From Aquitalea palustris (GTDB lineage: Bacteria; Pseudomonadota; Gammaproteobacteria; Burkholderiales; Chromobacteriaceae), in the NCBI RefSeq assembly GCF_003693445.1, contig NZ_RFAR01000040.1, forward strand, positions 1 through 44,298: 44,298 bases of DNA. Direction: 5' to 3'. The translations under genes were made by a program, and so were the position numbers. The notes beneath the pieces are model-generated. The model saw only the letters and a program-made list of their open reading frames with translations. It was not told where the DNA came from and did no database searches. This document shows, piece after piece, positions 1 through 10,158 of the stretch (its first letter is position 1; each line of letters opens with the position of its first letter).

Positions 1-38
1 TTGGCAAGGTTGCGCTCTACCAACTGAGCTATTCCCGC
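1..38 (-). tRNA. tRNA-Gly (GCC anticodon), 5' part only
   Basis: Read on the minus strand from 38 down, the sequence starts GCGGGAATAGCTCAG, followed by a D-arm and an anticodon loop CTTGCCAAG with anticodon GCC at the window edge. This matches bacterial tRNA-Gly(GCC). The 3' half lies outside the window. A consensus promoter sits just upstream at 96-124. Confidence 0.93.
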
Positions 39-95
39 ACTCACACTACTTTTGCTTCTCTTGTCTGCCACCGAAGTGGCGTCGAGAGAGTGCGA

Positions 96-124
96 ATTAT
101 AAGGGTTTCTCGGACCCTGTCAAC
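96..124 (-). promoter_or_regulatory. sigma70 promoter of tRNA-Gly
   Basis: On the minus strand TTGACA (124-119), a 17-nt spacer and TATAAT (101-96) form a full-consensus sigma70 promoter about 60 nt before the tRNA. This is as expected for a stable RNA gene. The spacer contains an imperfect inverted repeat (AGGGT...ACCCT), probably without function. The promoter begins directly after the pgsA stop codon, so the tRNA has its own transcription start. Confidence 0.88.
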
Positions 125-127
125 ACT

Positions 128-709
128 TCACACATCAATTTTTTTACCGGAAAACTCGCGTGCCGCCATGCGCAGATAATAAACCATTGACCACAAAGTC
201 AAAATTACCGCGATCACCATGAAAATATTTCCAAGCAGCAGGCTGTTTACCCCCGGCAACAGCGGACCGGCATACAGCAAGAGCAGAATAGCCAGCATCT
301 GTGCCGCCGTTTTCAGCTTGCCGATATAGGCCACAGCCACGCTGCCACGGCTGCCCATGCCTGCCATCCACTCACGTAAGGCGGAGATGGTGATTTCGCG
401 GCCGATGATGATCATGGCCATCCAGCCGGGAGTGCGGCCCATCTCGACCAGCAGTATCAACGCAGCGGCGACGATGAGCTTGTCTGCGACCGGGTCCAGA
501 AAGGCACCGAAGGCTGAGGTTTGCCCCAGCTTGCGCGCCAGAAACCCGTCCAGCCAGTCAGTCCAGGCCGCGAGGAAAAATATCATGGCCCCTACATTGT
601 TGCGGTCACTGGCATGTAGCACGGTATCCGGCAGGAAAAACACGGCAACGCAGAGCGGTATCAGGGCGACTCTGAGCCAGGTAAGGAAGATCGGCAAGTT
701 GAAGGGCAT
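128..709 (-). CDS. pgsA: CDP-diacylglycerol--glycerol-3-phosphate 3-phosphatidyltransferase
   Basis: Inner-membrane enzyme joining CDP-diacylglycerol and glycerol 3-phosphate, the committed step to phosphatidylglycerol and cardiolipin. The 193-aa protein carries the full CDP-alcohol phosphatidyltransferase signature: D51, D54-G55, A58-R59, G68, D72 and D76 in the DG-x2-AR-x8-G-x3-D-x3-D spacing. It also has several hydrophobic segments (about residues 10-28, 40-50, 78-88, 95-110 and 155-178). Length is normal. It lies 24 bp downstream of uvrC on the same strand and is probably cotranscribed; the uvrC-pgsA-tRNA-Gly order is familiar in proteobacteria. No strong Shine-Dalgarno precedes the ATG, so translation may be coupled to uvrC. 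Confidence 0.96.
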   Translation of the reverse strand: MPFNLPIFLTWLRVALIPLCVAVFFLPDTVLHASDRNNVGAMIFFLAAWTDWLDGFLARKLGQTSAFGAFLDPVADKLIVAAALILLVEMGRTPGWMAMIIIGREITISALREWMAGMGSRGSVAVAYIGKLKTAAQMLAILLLLYAGPLLPGVNSLLLGNIFMVIAVILTLWSMVYYLRMAAREFSGKKIDV

Positions 710-733
710 GTGGTTAATCTGCTTAGGTTTTGT

Positions 734-2539
734 TTAATGCAGCGCGTGGTAAATCTTTTCCGCCAGCGTCCGGCTAATGCCATCCACCTGCGCCAGTTCG
801 TCGACACTGGCCGCCACCACGCCACGCAAGCCGCCAAACCGCAGCAGCAGCTGCTGACGGCGCTTGGCACCAATACCCGGAATATCTTCCAGCGTGGAGG
901 CGGTCCGGGCCTTGGCACGGCGGGCACGATGACCAGTGATGGCAAAGCGGTGTGCTTCATCGCGTATGGTCTGGATCAGATGCAAGGCAGGATGATCACT
1001 GCGCAATTGTAGCGTCTTTTGCTGATAAGGGAGGATGAGCGTTTCCAGACCGGGTTTGCGCTCTTCCCCTTTGGCCACGCCGATGATGGGCAGGCTTAGT
1101 CCCAGTTCGGCAAAAACTTCCAGTGCCACCCCCACCTGGCCCTTGCCACCATCAATCAGCACCGCGTCTGGCAACAGGCCTTCGCCTGCAGCCAGCTTGC
1201 TGTAACGCCGCGTCAGGACTTCGCGCATGGCAGCATAGTCATCGCCCGCCTTGGCGGTTTCAATATTGAAACGGCGATACTGACCAGGCTGCATGCTTTC
1301 CTTGTCATACACCACACAGGAAGCCACCGTGGCCTCGCCCATGGTGTGGCTGATATCAAAGCACTCCAGCCGCTCTACCCCCTCCAGCCCGAGTGCTTCG
1401 TTGAGCTGTGCCACGCGATGCTGCTGGGTGGCCTTGCTACTGTGGCGCTGCTGGATGGCCAGCATGGCATTCTTCTCGGCCATTTCCAGCCATACACGGC
1501 GCTCGCTGATGGGGTTGCTGACCAGATGGACTTTGCGCTCGGATTGTTCTTCCAGCGTTTGTCGCAGTGCAGCGGACACTTCACCATTGAAGATGATGAC
1601 CGGCGGCATGGGTGCACCCAGATAGTGCTGGGCGAGGAAGGCATCCAGGTTGGCTCCGGCATCATCCTCTTGTGCCCCCTGCGGGAAAAAGCTTTTATCC
1701 CCCAGGTGACGGCCGCCGCGAATCATCACCAGATTGATGCACACCAGCCCGCTTTCAGCTGCAACAGCCACCACATCGCAATCGAGCTGGCTGGAGTTGC
1801 TGGAGACAAACTGCTTTTCCTGCACCCGGCTCAGCGCCTGTACCTGATCGCGCAGTTCTGCCGCCTGTTCGAACTCCAGCTGCGCGGCGGCCTGTTCCAT
1901 GCGGGCGGTCAAGCTGTCGATCAGTTCGCTTTGCCGGCCTTGCAGGAAAGCCACTGCGCTTTGCACATCGTTACGGTAATCCTCGGCCGAGACATGTTCG
2001 ACACAGGGGCCGGAGCAACGCTTGATCTGGTAGAGCAGACAGGGGCGTGAGCGATTGGCGAATACTGCATCTTCACAGGTGCGCAAGCGGAATACTTTTT
2101 GCAGGATCTGTATGCTTTCCCGTACCGCATAGCTATTGGGATAAGGACCAAAAAACTGATGCGGCTTTTTCGGCTCGCCACGGTAATAGGCCATTTGCGG
2201 GTAGTCGTGGCCGGTCAGCATCAGGTAGGGGTAGGACTTGTCATCCCGAAACAGGATGTTGTACTTGGGGGCCAGCGCCTTGATCAGATTGTTTTCCAGA
2301 ATCAGCGCCTCCGCTTCCGAGCGGGTGACGGTGGTTTCGATGCTGGCAATCTGTCGTACCATCAACTGGATGCGTGGTGAGAGATCGCTTTTCTGGAAGT
2401 AGGAGCTGACCCGTTTTTTGAGGTCGATGGCCTTGCCTACATAAAGCACATTGCCCGACGTATCGAACATGCGATAGACGCCGGGCAAATTAGGAAGGCT
2501 GGCCAGTAACGATGGGTAATCGAATACGCTGGAAGGCAC
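734..2539 (-). CDS. uvrC: UvrABC excinuclease subunit C
   Basis: Nuclease subunit of nucleotide excision repair, cutting on both sides of a lesion after UvrAB loading. The 601-aa protein has an N-terminal GIY-YIG nuclease (G20-V21-Y22 and Y33-V34-G35), a cysteine-containing central part, a UVR domain at about 205-240 that binds UvrB, an RNase H-like C-terminal nuclease domain, and tandem helix-hairpin-helix motifs at about 550-601. The start is GTG at 2539, and its G is shared with the TAG stop of the upstream DUF4124 gene (TAGTG). This implies translational coupling. pgsA follows 24 bp downstream. Confidence 0.97.
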   Translation of the reverse strand: MPSSVFDYPSLLASLPNLPGVYRMFDTSGNVLYVGKAIDLKKRVSSYFQKSDLSPRIQLMVRQIASIETTVTRSEAEALILENNLIKALAPKYNILFRDDKSYPYLMLTGHDYPQMAYYRGEPKKPHQFFGPYPNSYAVRESIQILQKVFRLRTCEDAVFANRSRPCLLYQIKRCSGPCVEHVSAEDYRNDVQSAVAFLQGRQSELIDSLTARMEQAAAQLEFEQAAELRDQVQALSRVQEKQFVSSNSSQLDCDVVAVAAESGLVCINLVMIRGGRHLGDKSFFPQGAQEDDAGANLDAFLAQHYLGAPMPPVIIFNGEVSAALRQTLEEQSERKVHLVSNPISERRVWLEMAEKNAMLAIQQRHSSKATQQHRVAQLNEALGLEGVERLECFDISHTMGEATVASCVVYDKESMQPGQYRRFNIETAKAGDDYAAMREVLTRRYSKLAAGEGLLPDAVLIDGGKGQVGVALEVFAELGLSLPIIGVAKGEERKPGLETLILPYQQKTLQLRSDHPALHLIQTIRDEAHRFAITGHRARRAKARTASTLEDIPGIGAKRRQQLLLRFGGLRGVVAASVDELAQVDGISRTLAEKIYHALH

Positions 2540-2973
2540 TACTTGTTACACCAGGTGGCTACATTTTGCTGGGCTTCTTGCAGTAAGTCGTTGCGCTGGC
2601 TGTCGGTGGCGAGGCCATTGCTGCCTGGCAGCTTGACCCGACCGCTCTGTTGCAGCGACGCCAGGTAACTCCGGGCATTCTTGCAGTTTTCCTGTGCCGT
2701 TTTTTTGTTCTGTTCTTTTATCTTGGCGTTTTCAGCATCAATATCGGCATTTTTCTTTTCAAGATCGCTCAGTACTGGCGTCTTGGGAGCTTTGGCTGGG
2801 GCAGAGGCCGCGGCGGAAGCCCGTACATTCAGTGGCTTGGCCCTGGCCCCCGGCGGCGGCTGGTCGGAAAACACGGTCTTGCCGTTGGCATCGATGTACT
2901 GGTACACCTCGGCCATGGCCGGGGCCGACAGCGAAAATGCAACAAGCACACTCAGAATCGCACGGGTTTTCAT
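2539..2973 (-). CDS. DUF4124-type exported protein
   Basis: Small secreted or periplasmic protein of unknown function. The chosen ATG at 2973 gives 144 aa with a clear signal peptide (basic start, hydrophobic core, AMA cleavage site after about residue 21). A short beta-rich motif [19 protein letters not shown], typical of DUF4124 proteins, follows. Then come an Ala/Pro/Lys linker, a charged probable coiled coil (about 70-100) and a C-terminal part with two cysteines. An in-frame upstream start (to 3117) would put the signal peptide in the interior, so it was rejected. The stop overlaps the uvrC start by one base. Conserved next to uvrC in related bacteria as far as I recall; the role is unknown. 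Confidence 0.8.
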   Translation of the reverse strand: MKTRAILSVLVAFSLSAPAMAEVYQYIDANGKTVFSDQPPPGARAKPLNVRASAAASAPAKAPKTPVLSDLEKKNADIDAENAKIKEQNKKTAQENCKNARSYLASLQQSGRVKLPGSNGLATDSQRNDLLQEAQQNVATWCNK

Positions 2974-3050
2974 TCTTTGGTGTCCTAAGCTGAAACACGC
3001 TGATTGTACGGTGTCGGCACGCTGATCGCAAAAACAAGCGACAGCATTTT

Positions 3051-4570
<1,520 letters not shown>

Positions 4571-4608
4571 TCCTCAGTCGCCAGCGGCCGCCAGACCGCT
4601 GGATGATC

Positions 4609-4640
4609 AAAAGCCCGTGTCACACGACACGGGCTTTTTT
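4609..4640 (+). terminator. Intrinsic terminator after guaB
   Basis: A 12-bp stem AAAGCCCGTGTC / GACACGGGCTTT (4610-4621 with 4626-4637), ACAC loop, continuing into a T run. A second weaker hairpin (CCAGCGG / CCGCTGG, 4581-4602) precedes it. The A-rich left flank also lets it serve the convergent minus-strand gene. Confidence 0.92.
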
Positions 4641-4651
4641 GTGGCTGCGCC

Positions 4652-5137
4652 TCAGGCCAGGGGCAATAGCAAACGGGTGCGCCATGCCTCCGGAGCCACC
4701 GCATGCGGCCCGCTCAAGGCTTCATCCAGCAAGGGGCGCTGGCCAAACTGCTCGCCGCTGGCGGGCAGCCATTCTTGTATTAACCAGTTCCATGCCTCGG
4801 CCAGGCCGGTATACGGCCCCTGATGCACAATGCATGCATAACGCCCTGCAGCCAGCTCAGCATAAGAAAAACCCCTGGCCGCAACTTCGCTCGCCGACAA
4901 GCGCAAAGCCGGCGGCGGTGTCAGGCAGGCCGCTGCGCGCAATGACTGCGGTGCGACCGTGGCCGGGTCATCCAGATACTGCCCGAATGCACGCAGGCTT
5001 TGCGGCCCGTCTGCATGCTGCTGCAATAGCGCACGCAAGTCGGCAAACGCCGTGGCAATGCCCGCGTAAGGCCCAAGATGCGGCTTCATCAACACCGGTA
5101 GTGGCTGTGCGAAGTGGATGATTTCTACCTGATACAT
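4652..5137 (-). CDS. Stand-alone GyrI-like (AraC effector-binding type) protein
   Basis: 161-aa protein consisting of one GyrI-like small-molecule-binding domain, with no DNA-binding part. It aligns along its full length with the C-terminal half of the AraC regulator encoded 12 bp upstream; shared stretches include FGQYLDDP, GPYAGI/GPYMGI, and the W-x-LP-x-SG region. At the position of the conserved E-x-Y motif (LEQY in the neighbour) it has LDEA, so the key Glu is Asp and the Tyr is lost. A GGGAG ribosome binding site sits 7-8 nt before the ATG, overlapping the end of the AraC gene, so the two are cotranscribed. It may bind the same ligand or modulate the regulator, as SbmC/GyrI-type proteins bind partners. 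The function is not established. Confidence 0.82.
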   Translation of the reverse strand: MYQVEIIHFAQPLPVLMKPHLGPYAGIATAFADLRALLQQHADGPQSLRAFGQYLDDPATVAPQSLRAAACLTPPPALRLSASEVAARGFSYAELAAGRYACIVHQGPYTGLAEAWNWLIQEWLPASGEQFGQRPLLDEALSGPHAVAPEAWRTRLLLPLA

Positions 5138-5149
5138 GAAGAACTCCCG

Positions 5150-6022
5150 TTAGTCCCGCAAGGCCAGCAGCAAGCGACTGCGCAGCTGGGCGGGTGGCGT
5201 ATTGTAAGGGGCATTCAGATACTGCTCGAGGCAAGGCTGGTCGGCCGGTTCTGCGCCGCTTTGCGGCAACCAGTGGCGGTATAGCTGATCCCATGCCGTT
5301 TTCAGCTCGGCATACGGCCCCACATGCTCCAGGCAAGCATAAGGGCCGGCCGGGATTTCACCACGGGAAAAGCCCTGGGCCGCCAACGCGGCATCACTCA
5401 GGCTGAATCCGCCAGGCAGGCTGACACTGGCGATAGCGCGCAAATCGGCCGCGGCCACCTGGTCCGGATCATCCAGATACTGGCCGAATACCTGCACCGG
5501 TTCACCGCCAGCCGGCAGAGGCCCCAGCAAGGCATGCAGGGCATCGAAAGCCTGCCCTATTCCCATATACGGCCCGCGATGATGCCGCTGCACGACCGGC
5601 ATGGCGGGTAACAAAATGATGCTGACGCTGTGCATGACTCGCTCCTGTGAAGTGGCGGACATGAGCAAACGGCGCTGGCGATAACGACCCGGTGTTTCGC
5701 CGTAGTGCTTGCCAAATGCTCGCACAAAGGCAGCACTACTCGCATAACCGGCACGCTTGGCAATCGCGGGCAGTGCTCGCCGGCCCGCCGCCAGTTCGCC
5801 AGCCGCCCGGTGTAACAGCATGCGCTGCCGGCTCTGGCTTAGCGTCTCGCCCATCAGCGCATGAAACAAGCGATGAAAGTGATAGGGCGAGAAGCAGGCC
5901 TCTTCGGCCAGTCGCTCCAACGAGACCGGCTGATCCAGATGCCGCCACAGATAATCCAGCGCACGCATCAAGCGTTGCGAATACAAGGTACCAGGGCCGT
6001 GCTGGCGATAGGGTTTGCTCAT
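5150..6022 (-). CDS. AraC-family regulator with GyrI-like effector domain
   Basis: Predicted transcription regulator of 290 aa in the Rob/SoxS-like layout. Residues about 20-120 form the AraC DNA-binding domain with both helix-turn-helix units (around SLERLAEEACFSPYHFHRLF and LPAIAKRAGYASSAAFVRAF). A GyrI-like ligand-binding domain follows at about 130-290, with the GPY, WLPQSG and LEQY motifs. Members of this architecture often respond to hydrophobic drugs or cationic compounds. It is the first gene of a two-gene unit with the GyrI-like paralogue. The start codon has no obvious Shine-Dalgarno. The target genes are unknown; the divergent hydrolase at 6198 is a candidate. Confidence 0.92.
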   Translation of the reverse strand: MSKPYRQHGPGTLYSQRLMRALDYLWRHLDQPVSLERLAEEACFSPYHFHRLFHALMGETLSQSRQRMLLHRAAGELAAGRRALPAIAKRAGYASSAAFVRAFGKHYGETPGRYRQRRLLMSATSQERVMHSVSIILLPAMPVVQRHHRGPYMGIGQAFDALHALLGPLPAGGEPVQVFGQYLDDPDQVAAADLRAIASVSLPGGFSLSDAALAAQGFSRGEIPAGPYACLEHVGPYAELKTAWDQLYRHWLPQSGAEPADQPCLEQYLNAPYNTPPAQLRSRLLLALRD

Positions 6023-6197
6023 GACGGGCAGTCTAGGTGAAAGGCATTGATCTATTTTGCGATTCTAGCCTGCCCCGTCCAGGCGCTGCACATTCCGCCG
6101 TGATGCGACACCGCCCCCCTTCCCCACCGTTCATGGTGAGCCTGCCCGGATTTTTCCGTACACTAAGCCTCTGTCCAATCCAGACGACCAATGCGCC

Positions 6198-7070
6198 ATG
6201 CCCCTTGTTCAGCCCAGCCACAGCGAATTCATCATCCTGAACCAGCACCGTTACCATCTGCGCCACTGGGGTGATCCCGCGGCCCCCTTGCTGGTCATGC
6301 TGCATGGCTGGATGGATAGCTCGGCCACTTTCCAGTTCCTGGTGGATGCCCTGCCAGCCGGCTGGCATGTGGTGGCGCCGGACTGGCGTGGCTTTGGCGA
6401 CAGTGACTGGAACCGTGACAGCTATTATTTTCCCGACTACCTGGCCGATCTGGATGCCCTGCTGAGCCACCTGTCGCCTCAACAGCCGGTACGGCTGCTG
6501 GGACACAGCATGGGGGCGATGATTGCCGGCATCTATGCCGGTGTACGTCCGGAACGCATCGAACGCCTGTCGCTGGTGGAAGGCTTTGGTCTGAATGCCA
6601 CCCGCCCGGCGGAAGCACCCGGCCGCTATGCCCGCTGGCTGCGCGAGCGGCGTGATGCACCCAGCTTCAATGCCCTGGGGCGGCTGGAAGATGTTGCCAA
6701 CAAGCTGATCGAACGCAATCCGCGCCTGCAGACACAGCGAGCGCATTGGCTGGCCACCATGCTGACGCGTGAGCGGGATGACGGCCAGCTGGTTTACCGT
6801 GCCGATCCGCGCCACAAGATGGTCAACCCGGTGCTGTACCGGCTGGAGGAAGCCAAGAGCTGCTGGCAGCGCATCAGCGCCCCGGTGCAATGGGTCATGG
6901 GTGGCGATATGTGGGACCACCCCATGGCCAAGGGCGTCATGGATACGCTGCCGGAACGGCGTGCCTGTTTTGCGCAGCTGCAGGAAAAGGTGATAGCCGG
7001 TGCAGGCCATATGATCCAATGGGAACAGCCGGAGGCGTTGGCGCAGGTGATTCAGCCTTTCCTGATTTAA
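6198..7070 (+). CDS. Alpha/beta-fold hydrolase
   Basis: 290-aa cytoplasmic enzyme of the MhpC/epoxide hydrolase-like alpha/beta hydrolase group. Visible elements: oxyanion region LHGWMD (about 35-40), PDWRGFGDSD loop, nucleophile elbow G-H-S104-M-G, a helical cap (about 125-200), an acidic residue around GGDMWD, and catalytic His271 in GAGHM. The substrate cannot be read from sequence. No signal peptide. It is divergent from the AraC regulator (175 bp between starts), which could control it. No good ribosome binding site precedes the ATG. Confidence 0.88.
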   Translation: MPLVQPSHSEFIILNQHRYHLRHWGDPAAPLLVMLHGWMDSSATFQFLVDALPAGWHVVAPDWRGFGDSDWNRDSYYFPDYLADLDALLSHLSPQQPVRLLGHSMGAMIAGIYAGVRPERIERLSLVEGFGLNATRPAEAPGRYARWLRERRDAPSFNALGRLEDVANKLIERNPRLQTQRAHWLATMLTRERDDGQLVYRADPRHKMVNPVLYRLEEAKSCWQRISAPVQWVMGGDMWDHPMAKGVMDTLPERRACFAQLQEKVIAGAGHMIQWEQPEALAQVIQPFLI

Positions 7071-7182
7071 GCTGAAACCAGGTTTGATTGAAGAGCCGCT
7101 CCCATCAAGCTTGAGCACGGTCAAAATTTACTTGATAGCCTATAAGATGGCCTAACGATTGGCAGGAAGGCTGATAAAATAA

Positions 7183-7203
7183 ATGGAAATCATCTCCTCA
7201 TAG
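7183..7203 (+). other. Possible 6-codon upstream ORF before HDOD gene
   Basis: ATG-GAA-ATC-ATC-TCC-TCA-TAG ends 8 nt before the HDOD gene start. It is preceded by AGGAAGG (7164-7170), the only Shine-Dalgarno-like sequence in this leader. The HDOD ATG has CCTCC rather than a ribosome binding site in front of it. Translational coupling or re-initiation is possible, but chance cannot be excluded. Confidence 0.3.
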
Positions 7204-7211
7204 CCTCCAGC

Positions 7212-8069
7212 ATGACGCCACTGATCAGTACCGACGAGCGTGACGAGCTCCTGAAAAATTTGGTTATCCCTCCGCGTCCGGATGTGCTGGACAAGCTGCT
7301 GGGACTGCGCAATGACCCGGATGTCACGCTGCAAAAGCTCGACGACATCATCAGCGAAGACCTGGCCCTGTGTGTTGCCATGCTCAAGGCAGCCAATACA
7401 CCCATTCTCGGCCGCGGTCGTCGCATCACTTCCATCCATCAGGCCATCAGCCTGCTGGGGGTGAAAAATGTGATCAGCCTGGTCAGCGGTCTGGTATTGC
7501 GCACCCGGCTCACTGCCGAAACACCGCCGGCACTGGAGCAATTCTGGGATAACACTTTGCAGATTGCCGCAATCAGCGCCGCACTGTGCGACAAGATCGT
7601 ACATGTCCCGGATGACTGCCAGAGCTTTGCGCTGTTTCACAGCTGCGGCATGGCCATCATGCTGATGCGCTACCCCACTTACTACCGCACCCTGCGACTC
7701 ACCGAAATGGCCAGTGATGACCGGGTGGGCCTGGTTGAGCAGGAATTGCATGGCACCCGCCATGATGTGGTGGGCTATCTGGTGGCCCGCAGCTGGAACA
7801 TGCCGGAAAACTTCGCCAAAGCGATCCTGATGCAGAATGACGACACGGTCATGGCCACCGGGCCTGATGCGCCGCTGGATCATGATGGCCGCATGATGGT
7901 AGCGGTCACCCGGGCAGCGCGTCACGTCTGGCGCACGCTGACACCGGGCAAGGAAGATGCCGGCTGGGAGGCACGCAAGGATGAAGTGTTGAATTATCTG
8001 GGCATGTCGGATGTGGAATTTGAAGACTGGGTCGATGCCATGCATCAGGAGCTGGCTGTCGCCGGCTGA
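7212..8069 (+). CDS. HDOD-domain protein
   Basis: 285-aa protein with an HDOD domain over about residues 15-215, the non-catalytic relative of HD hydrolases found in bacterial signalling proteins. The pattern LLGLRNDPDVTLQKLDDII ... LLKAANTP ... SIHQAISLLG is typical. No GGDEF, EAL or receiver domain is fused, so it is a stand-alone member; such proteins act in signal transduction or cell-cycle and stress responses, but no specific role can be assigned. The reading frame has no other ATG, GTG or TTG upstream, so 7212 is the only likely start, although it lacks a ribosome binding site. A terminator follows directly. Confidence 0.88.
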   Translation: MTPLISTDERDELLKNLVIPPRPDVLDKLLGLRNDPDVTLQKLDDIISEDLALCVAMLKAANTPILGRGRRITSIHQAISLLGVKNVISLVSGLVLRTRLTAETPPALEQFWDNTLQIAAISAALCDKIVHVPDDCQSFALFHSCGMAIMLMRYPTYYRTLRLTEMASDDRVGLVEQELHGTRHDVVGYLVARSWNMPENFAKAILMQNDDTVMATGPDAPLDHDGRMMVAVTRAARHVWRTLTPGKEDAGWEARKDEVLNYLGMSDVEFEDWVDAMHQELAVAG

Positions 8070-8089
8070 ATACCCGGTATCCGGCATAA

Positions 8090-8124
8090 AAAAAACCGCG
8101 CGCCTACTTGGCCGCGGTTTTTTC
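8090..8124. terminator. Bidirectional intrinsic terminator
   Basis: AAAAAACCGCG and CGCGGTTTTTT flank a short GC-containing loop region, with A run on one side and T run on the other. It sits between the ends of the convergent HDOD and carboxypeptidase genes and can stop both. Confidence 0.85.
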
Positions 8125-8141
8125 TTGTCAGCCGCCGGCGG

Positions 8142-9632
8142 CTATCCCAGGTAGCGCGCCTGCAAATGAGCATGGAAGTAAGCCGGATTCAGGCTTTCCC
8201 CGGTGGCACGCTGTACCAGCGTGTTGGTGTCATGCAAGCTGGCCTGACTCCAGATATGCTGCTGCAGCCAGTCAAACACCACAGCCAGATCACCTGCAGC
8301 AATGCGCTGATCCAGATCCGGCGTGTCGCGCCGCATTACTGCGAAATACTGCGCGGCATACATCGCTCCCAGCGTATAGCTGGGGAAATAACCAAAGCTG
8401 CCATCCGTCCAGTGGATATCCTGCAAGCAACCCTGGCGGTAATTACCACGGGTATCCACTCCCAGATAAGCCTGCATTTTCTCATCCCACAGCGCTGGAA
8501 TATCCTCGGCCTCGATCTCGCCCTCCATCAGGGCTTTTTCGATTTCATAGCGCAGGATGACGTGTGCCGGGTAGCACAACTCGTCGGCATCAACCCGGAT
8601 AAAGCCCGGGTGAACACGGCTGTACAGCCCGGCGAGGTTTGCAGCTGACAAGGCCGGCTGCTCGCCCAGATATTGGCCCACCAGCGGGGCAATCAGGCTG
8701 AGGAAGGCCGGGCTGCGTCCCAGCTGCATCTCGAAAGACAGACTCTGGCTTTCGTGAATACCCATGGAACGGGCACGCCCGACAGGCAAATGCAGCATGT
8801 CACGCGGCAAGCCCTGTTCGTAGCGGGCATGGCCGGTTTCATGAATGATGCCCATCAGGCTTTGCATGAAATCGTCTTCGCGATAGCGCGTGGTGATGCG
8901 TACGTCCCCCGCCACACCACCGCAGAAGGGGTGAACGCTGACATCCAGCCGACCACCGTCAAAATCAAAACCCAGCAGCTGCATCACGGCCAGCCCCAGC
9001 TGGCGCTGCTGTTCTACCGGAAAACTGCCCTGTGGCAAGTGCAACGGTTCCTTGGCCTGCTTGGCCATGACTTGTGCAATCAAGCCTGGCAGCCACTGCT
9101 TCACCTCACCGAAAATGCGGTCGATGTCGGCACTCTGCATGCCCGGCTCGTATTTGTTCATCAAGGCATCGTAGGGGCTGCAGCCTTGTGCTTCGGCCAG
9201 CAAGCGGGCTTCCTGCCGTGACAGGGCCACCACTTCACGGAAATTCTGCAGAAAGCCGGCCCAGTCATTGGCGGTGCGCTGGCTGCGCCAGGCATGTTCG
9301 CAACGCGCCCCGGCCAGTGCTTGTGCTTCCACCAGCGTGGCGGGCAGCAGGTTGGCGCGTTGCCATTCCCGGCGCATTTCCCGCAGGCTGGCGCGCTCTT
9401 GCAGGCTGAGATCTTCCTGTTCCGCCCGCTGCAATTGCTCGGCCAATGCCGGGTCGGTCAGGGTGGCGTGCATCAGTACATCCAGCTCGGCCTGCGCCGC
9501 CGCCCGCGCATCATTTCCCTTGGGCGGCATCATGGTGGCCTGATCCCAGCTGACCATGGCGGAGAGGTGTTCGTAGCGATAGAGCCGGGTAAAGCTGGCA
9601 ACGAGGGACTGATAGGCCGATGGCTGGGACAT
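8142..9632 (-). CDS. M32 family metallocarboxypeptidase (carboxypeptidase Taq type)
   Basis: Zinc- or cobalt-dependent cytoplasmic carboxypeptidase removing C-terminal residues with broad specificity. The ATG at 9632 has an AGGAG site 6 nt upstream and gives 496 aa, the normal family length; a 14-residue extension in frame was rejected. Active site HETGH (H264, E265, H268) and third metal ligand E294 in the conserved HESQS motif. Other family signatures are HPFCGG (about 234-239) and DVRITTRY (about 243-250). Single gene, convergent with the HDOD gene. Confidence 0.95.
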   Translation of the reverse strand: MSQPSAYQSLVASFTRLYRYEHLSAMVSWDQATMMPPKGNDARAAAQAELDVLMHATLTDPALAEQLQRAEQEDLSLQERASLREMRREWQRANLLPATLVEAQALAGARCEHAWRSQRTANDWAGFLQNFREVVALSRQEARLLAEAQGCSPYDALMNKYEPGMQSADIDRIFGEVKQWLPGLIAQVMAKQAKEPLHLPQGSFPVEQQRQLGLAVMQLLGFDFDGGRLDVSVHPFCGGVAGDVRITTRYREDDFMQSLMGIIHETGHARYEQGLPRDMLHLPVGRARSMGIHESQSLSFEMQLGRSPAFLSLIAPLVGQYLGEQPALSAANLAGLYSRVHPGFIRVDADELCYPAHVILRYEIEKALMEGEIEAEDIPALWDEKMQAYLGVDTRGNYRQGCLQDIHWTDGSFGYFPSYTLGAMYAAQYFAVMRRDTPDLDQRIAAGDLAVVFDWLQQHIWSQASLHDTNTLVQRATGESLNPAYFHAHLQARYLG

Positions 9633-9710
9633 GCGTGCTCCTGCAAGGTATGAGTGGGAGCATGATGCCAACATGAAATGCGTTGGTCAAAGCCATTTAT
9701 TTTTGCTGCC

Positions 9711-9737
9711 TTGACATGAGTGACATACATGGATAAT
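9711..9737 (+). promoter_or_regulatory. Candidate promoter of NTF2-like gene
   Basis: A perfect TTGACA (9711-9716) lies in an AT-rich stretch upstream of the gene. The best -10 is GATAAT (9732-9737), but the spacing of 15 nt is short; a poorer TAATGA gives 17 nt. Also divergent from the carboxypeptidase gene. Confidence 0.42.
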
Positions 9738-9765
9738 GATTTTGTACATTTTCAAAGGTGCATTC

Positions 9766-10158
9766 ATGAATAGCAAAATCAGCTCTCCACTGGCAAGACT
9801 GTTCCTGTTGTACCAAGCCCGCGACTGGCATGGGGCAAGGAGTCTGCTCTGCGACAGTGCCATCATGTGTTGGCACAGTTCGGGCGAATGTTTTAGCGGC
9901 GGCGATGCCATCATCCATGTCAACGCGGTGTATCCGGAAGGCTGGCGTATTACTCTGCTGGAAGACAATCTACTGACGGATGCACGCATCCATGTGATTG
10001 CTGCAGTGGATCACCATGAGCAGCGCTTTCTAGTGAATTCGTTTGCTACACTGACAGACGATAACCGTATCGTTCGGCTGGACGAATACTGGGCTACCTG
10101 CGAAGAACCTCAGCGCTGGCGCGTGGTGCTGCCGGGCTGGAGCAGGCTGATAGGCTGA
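9766..10158 (+). CDS. NTF2/SnoaL-like small protein
   Basis: 130-aa protein with an NTF2-like cone fold pattern: N-terminal helix with LYQARDWHGARSLL, then alternating strands ending in RLDEYWATCEEPQRWRVVLPGW, the usual dYW signature region. Family members include isomerases, hydrolases and ligand-binding proteins; no catalytic set can be named here. The ATG at 9766 is preceded by AAAGGTG (9754-9760). The gene overlaps the convergent gene at 10110-10841 by 49 bp at the 3' ends. Confidence 0.75.
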   Translation: MNSKISSPLARLFLLYQARDWHGARSLLCDSAIMCWHSSGECFSGGDAIIHVNAVYPEGWRITLLEDNLLTDARIHVIAAVDHHEQRFLVNSFATLTDDNRIVRLDEYWATCEEPQRWRVVLPGWSRLIG

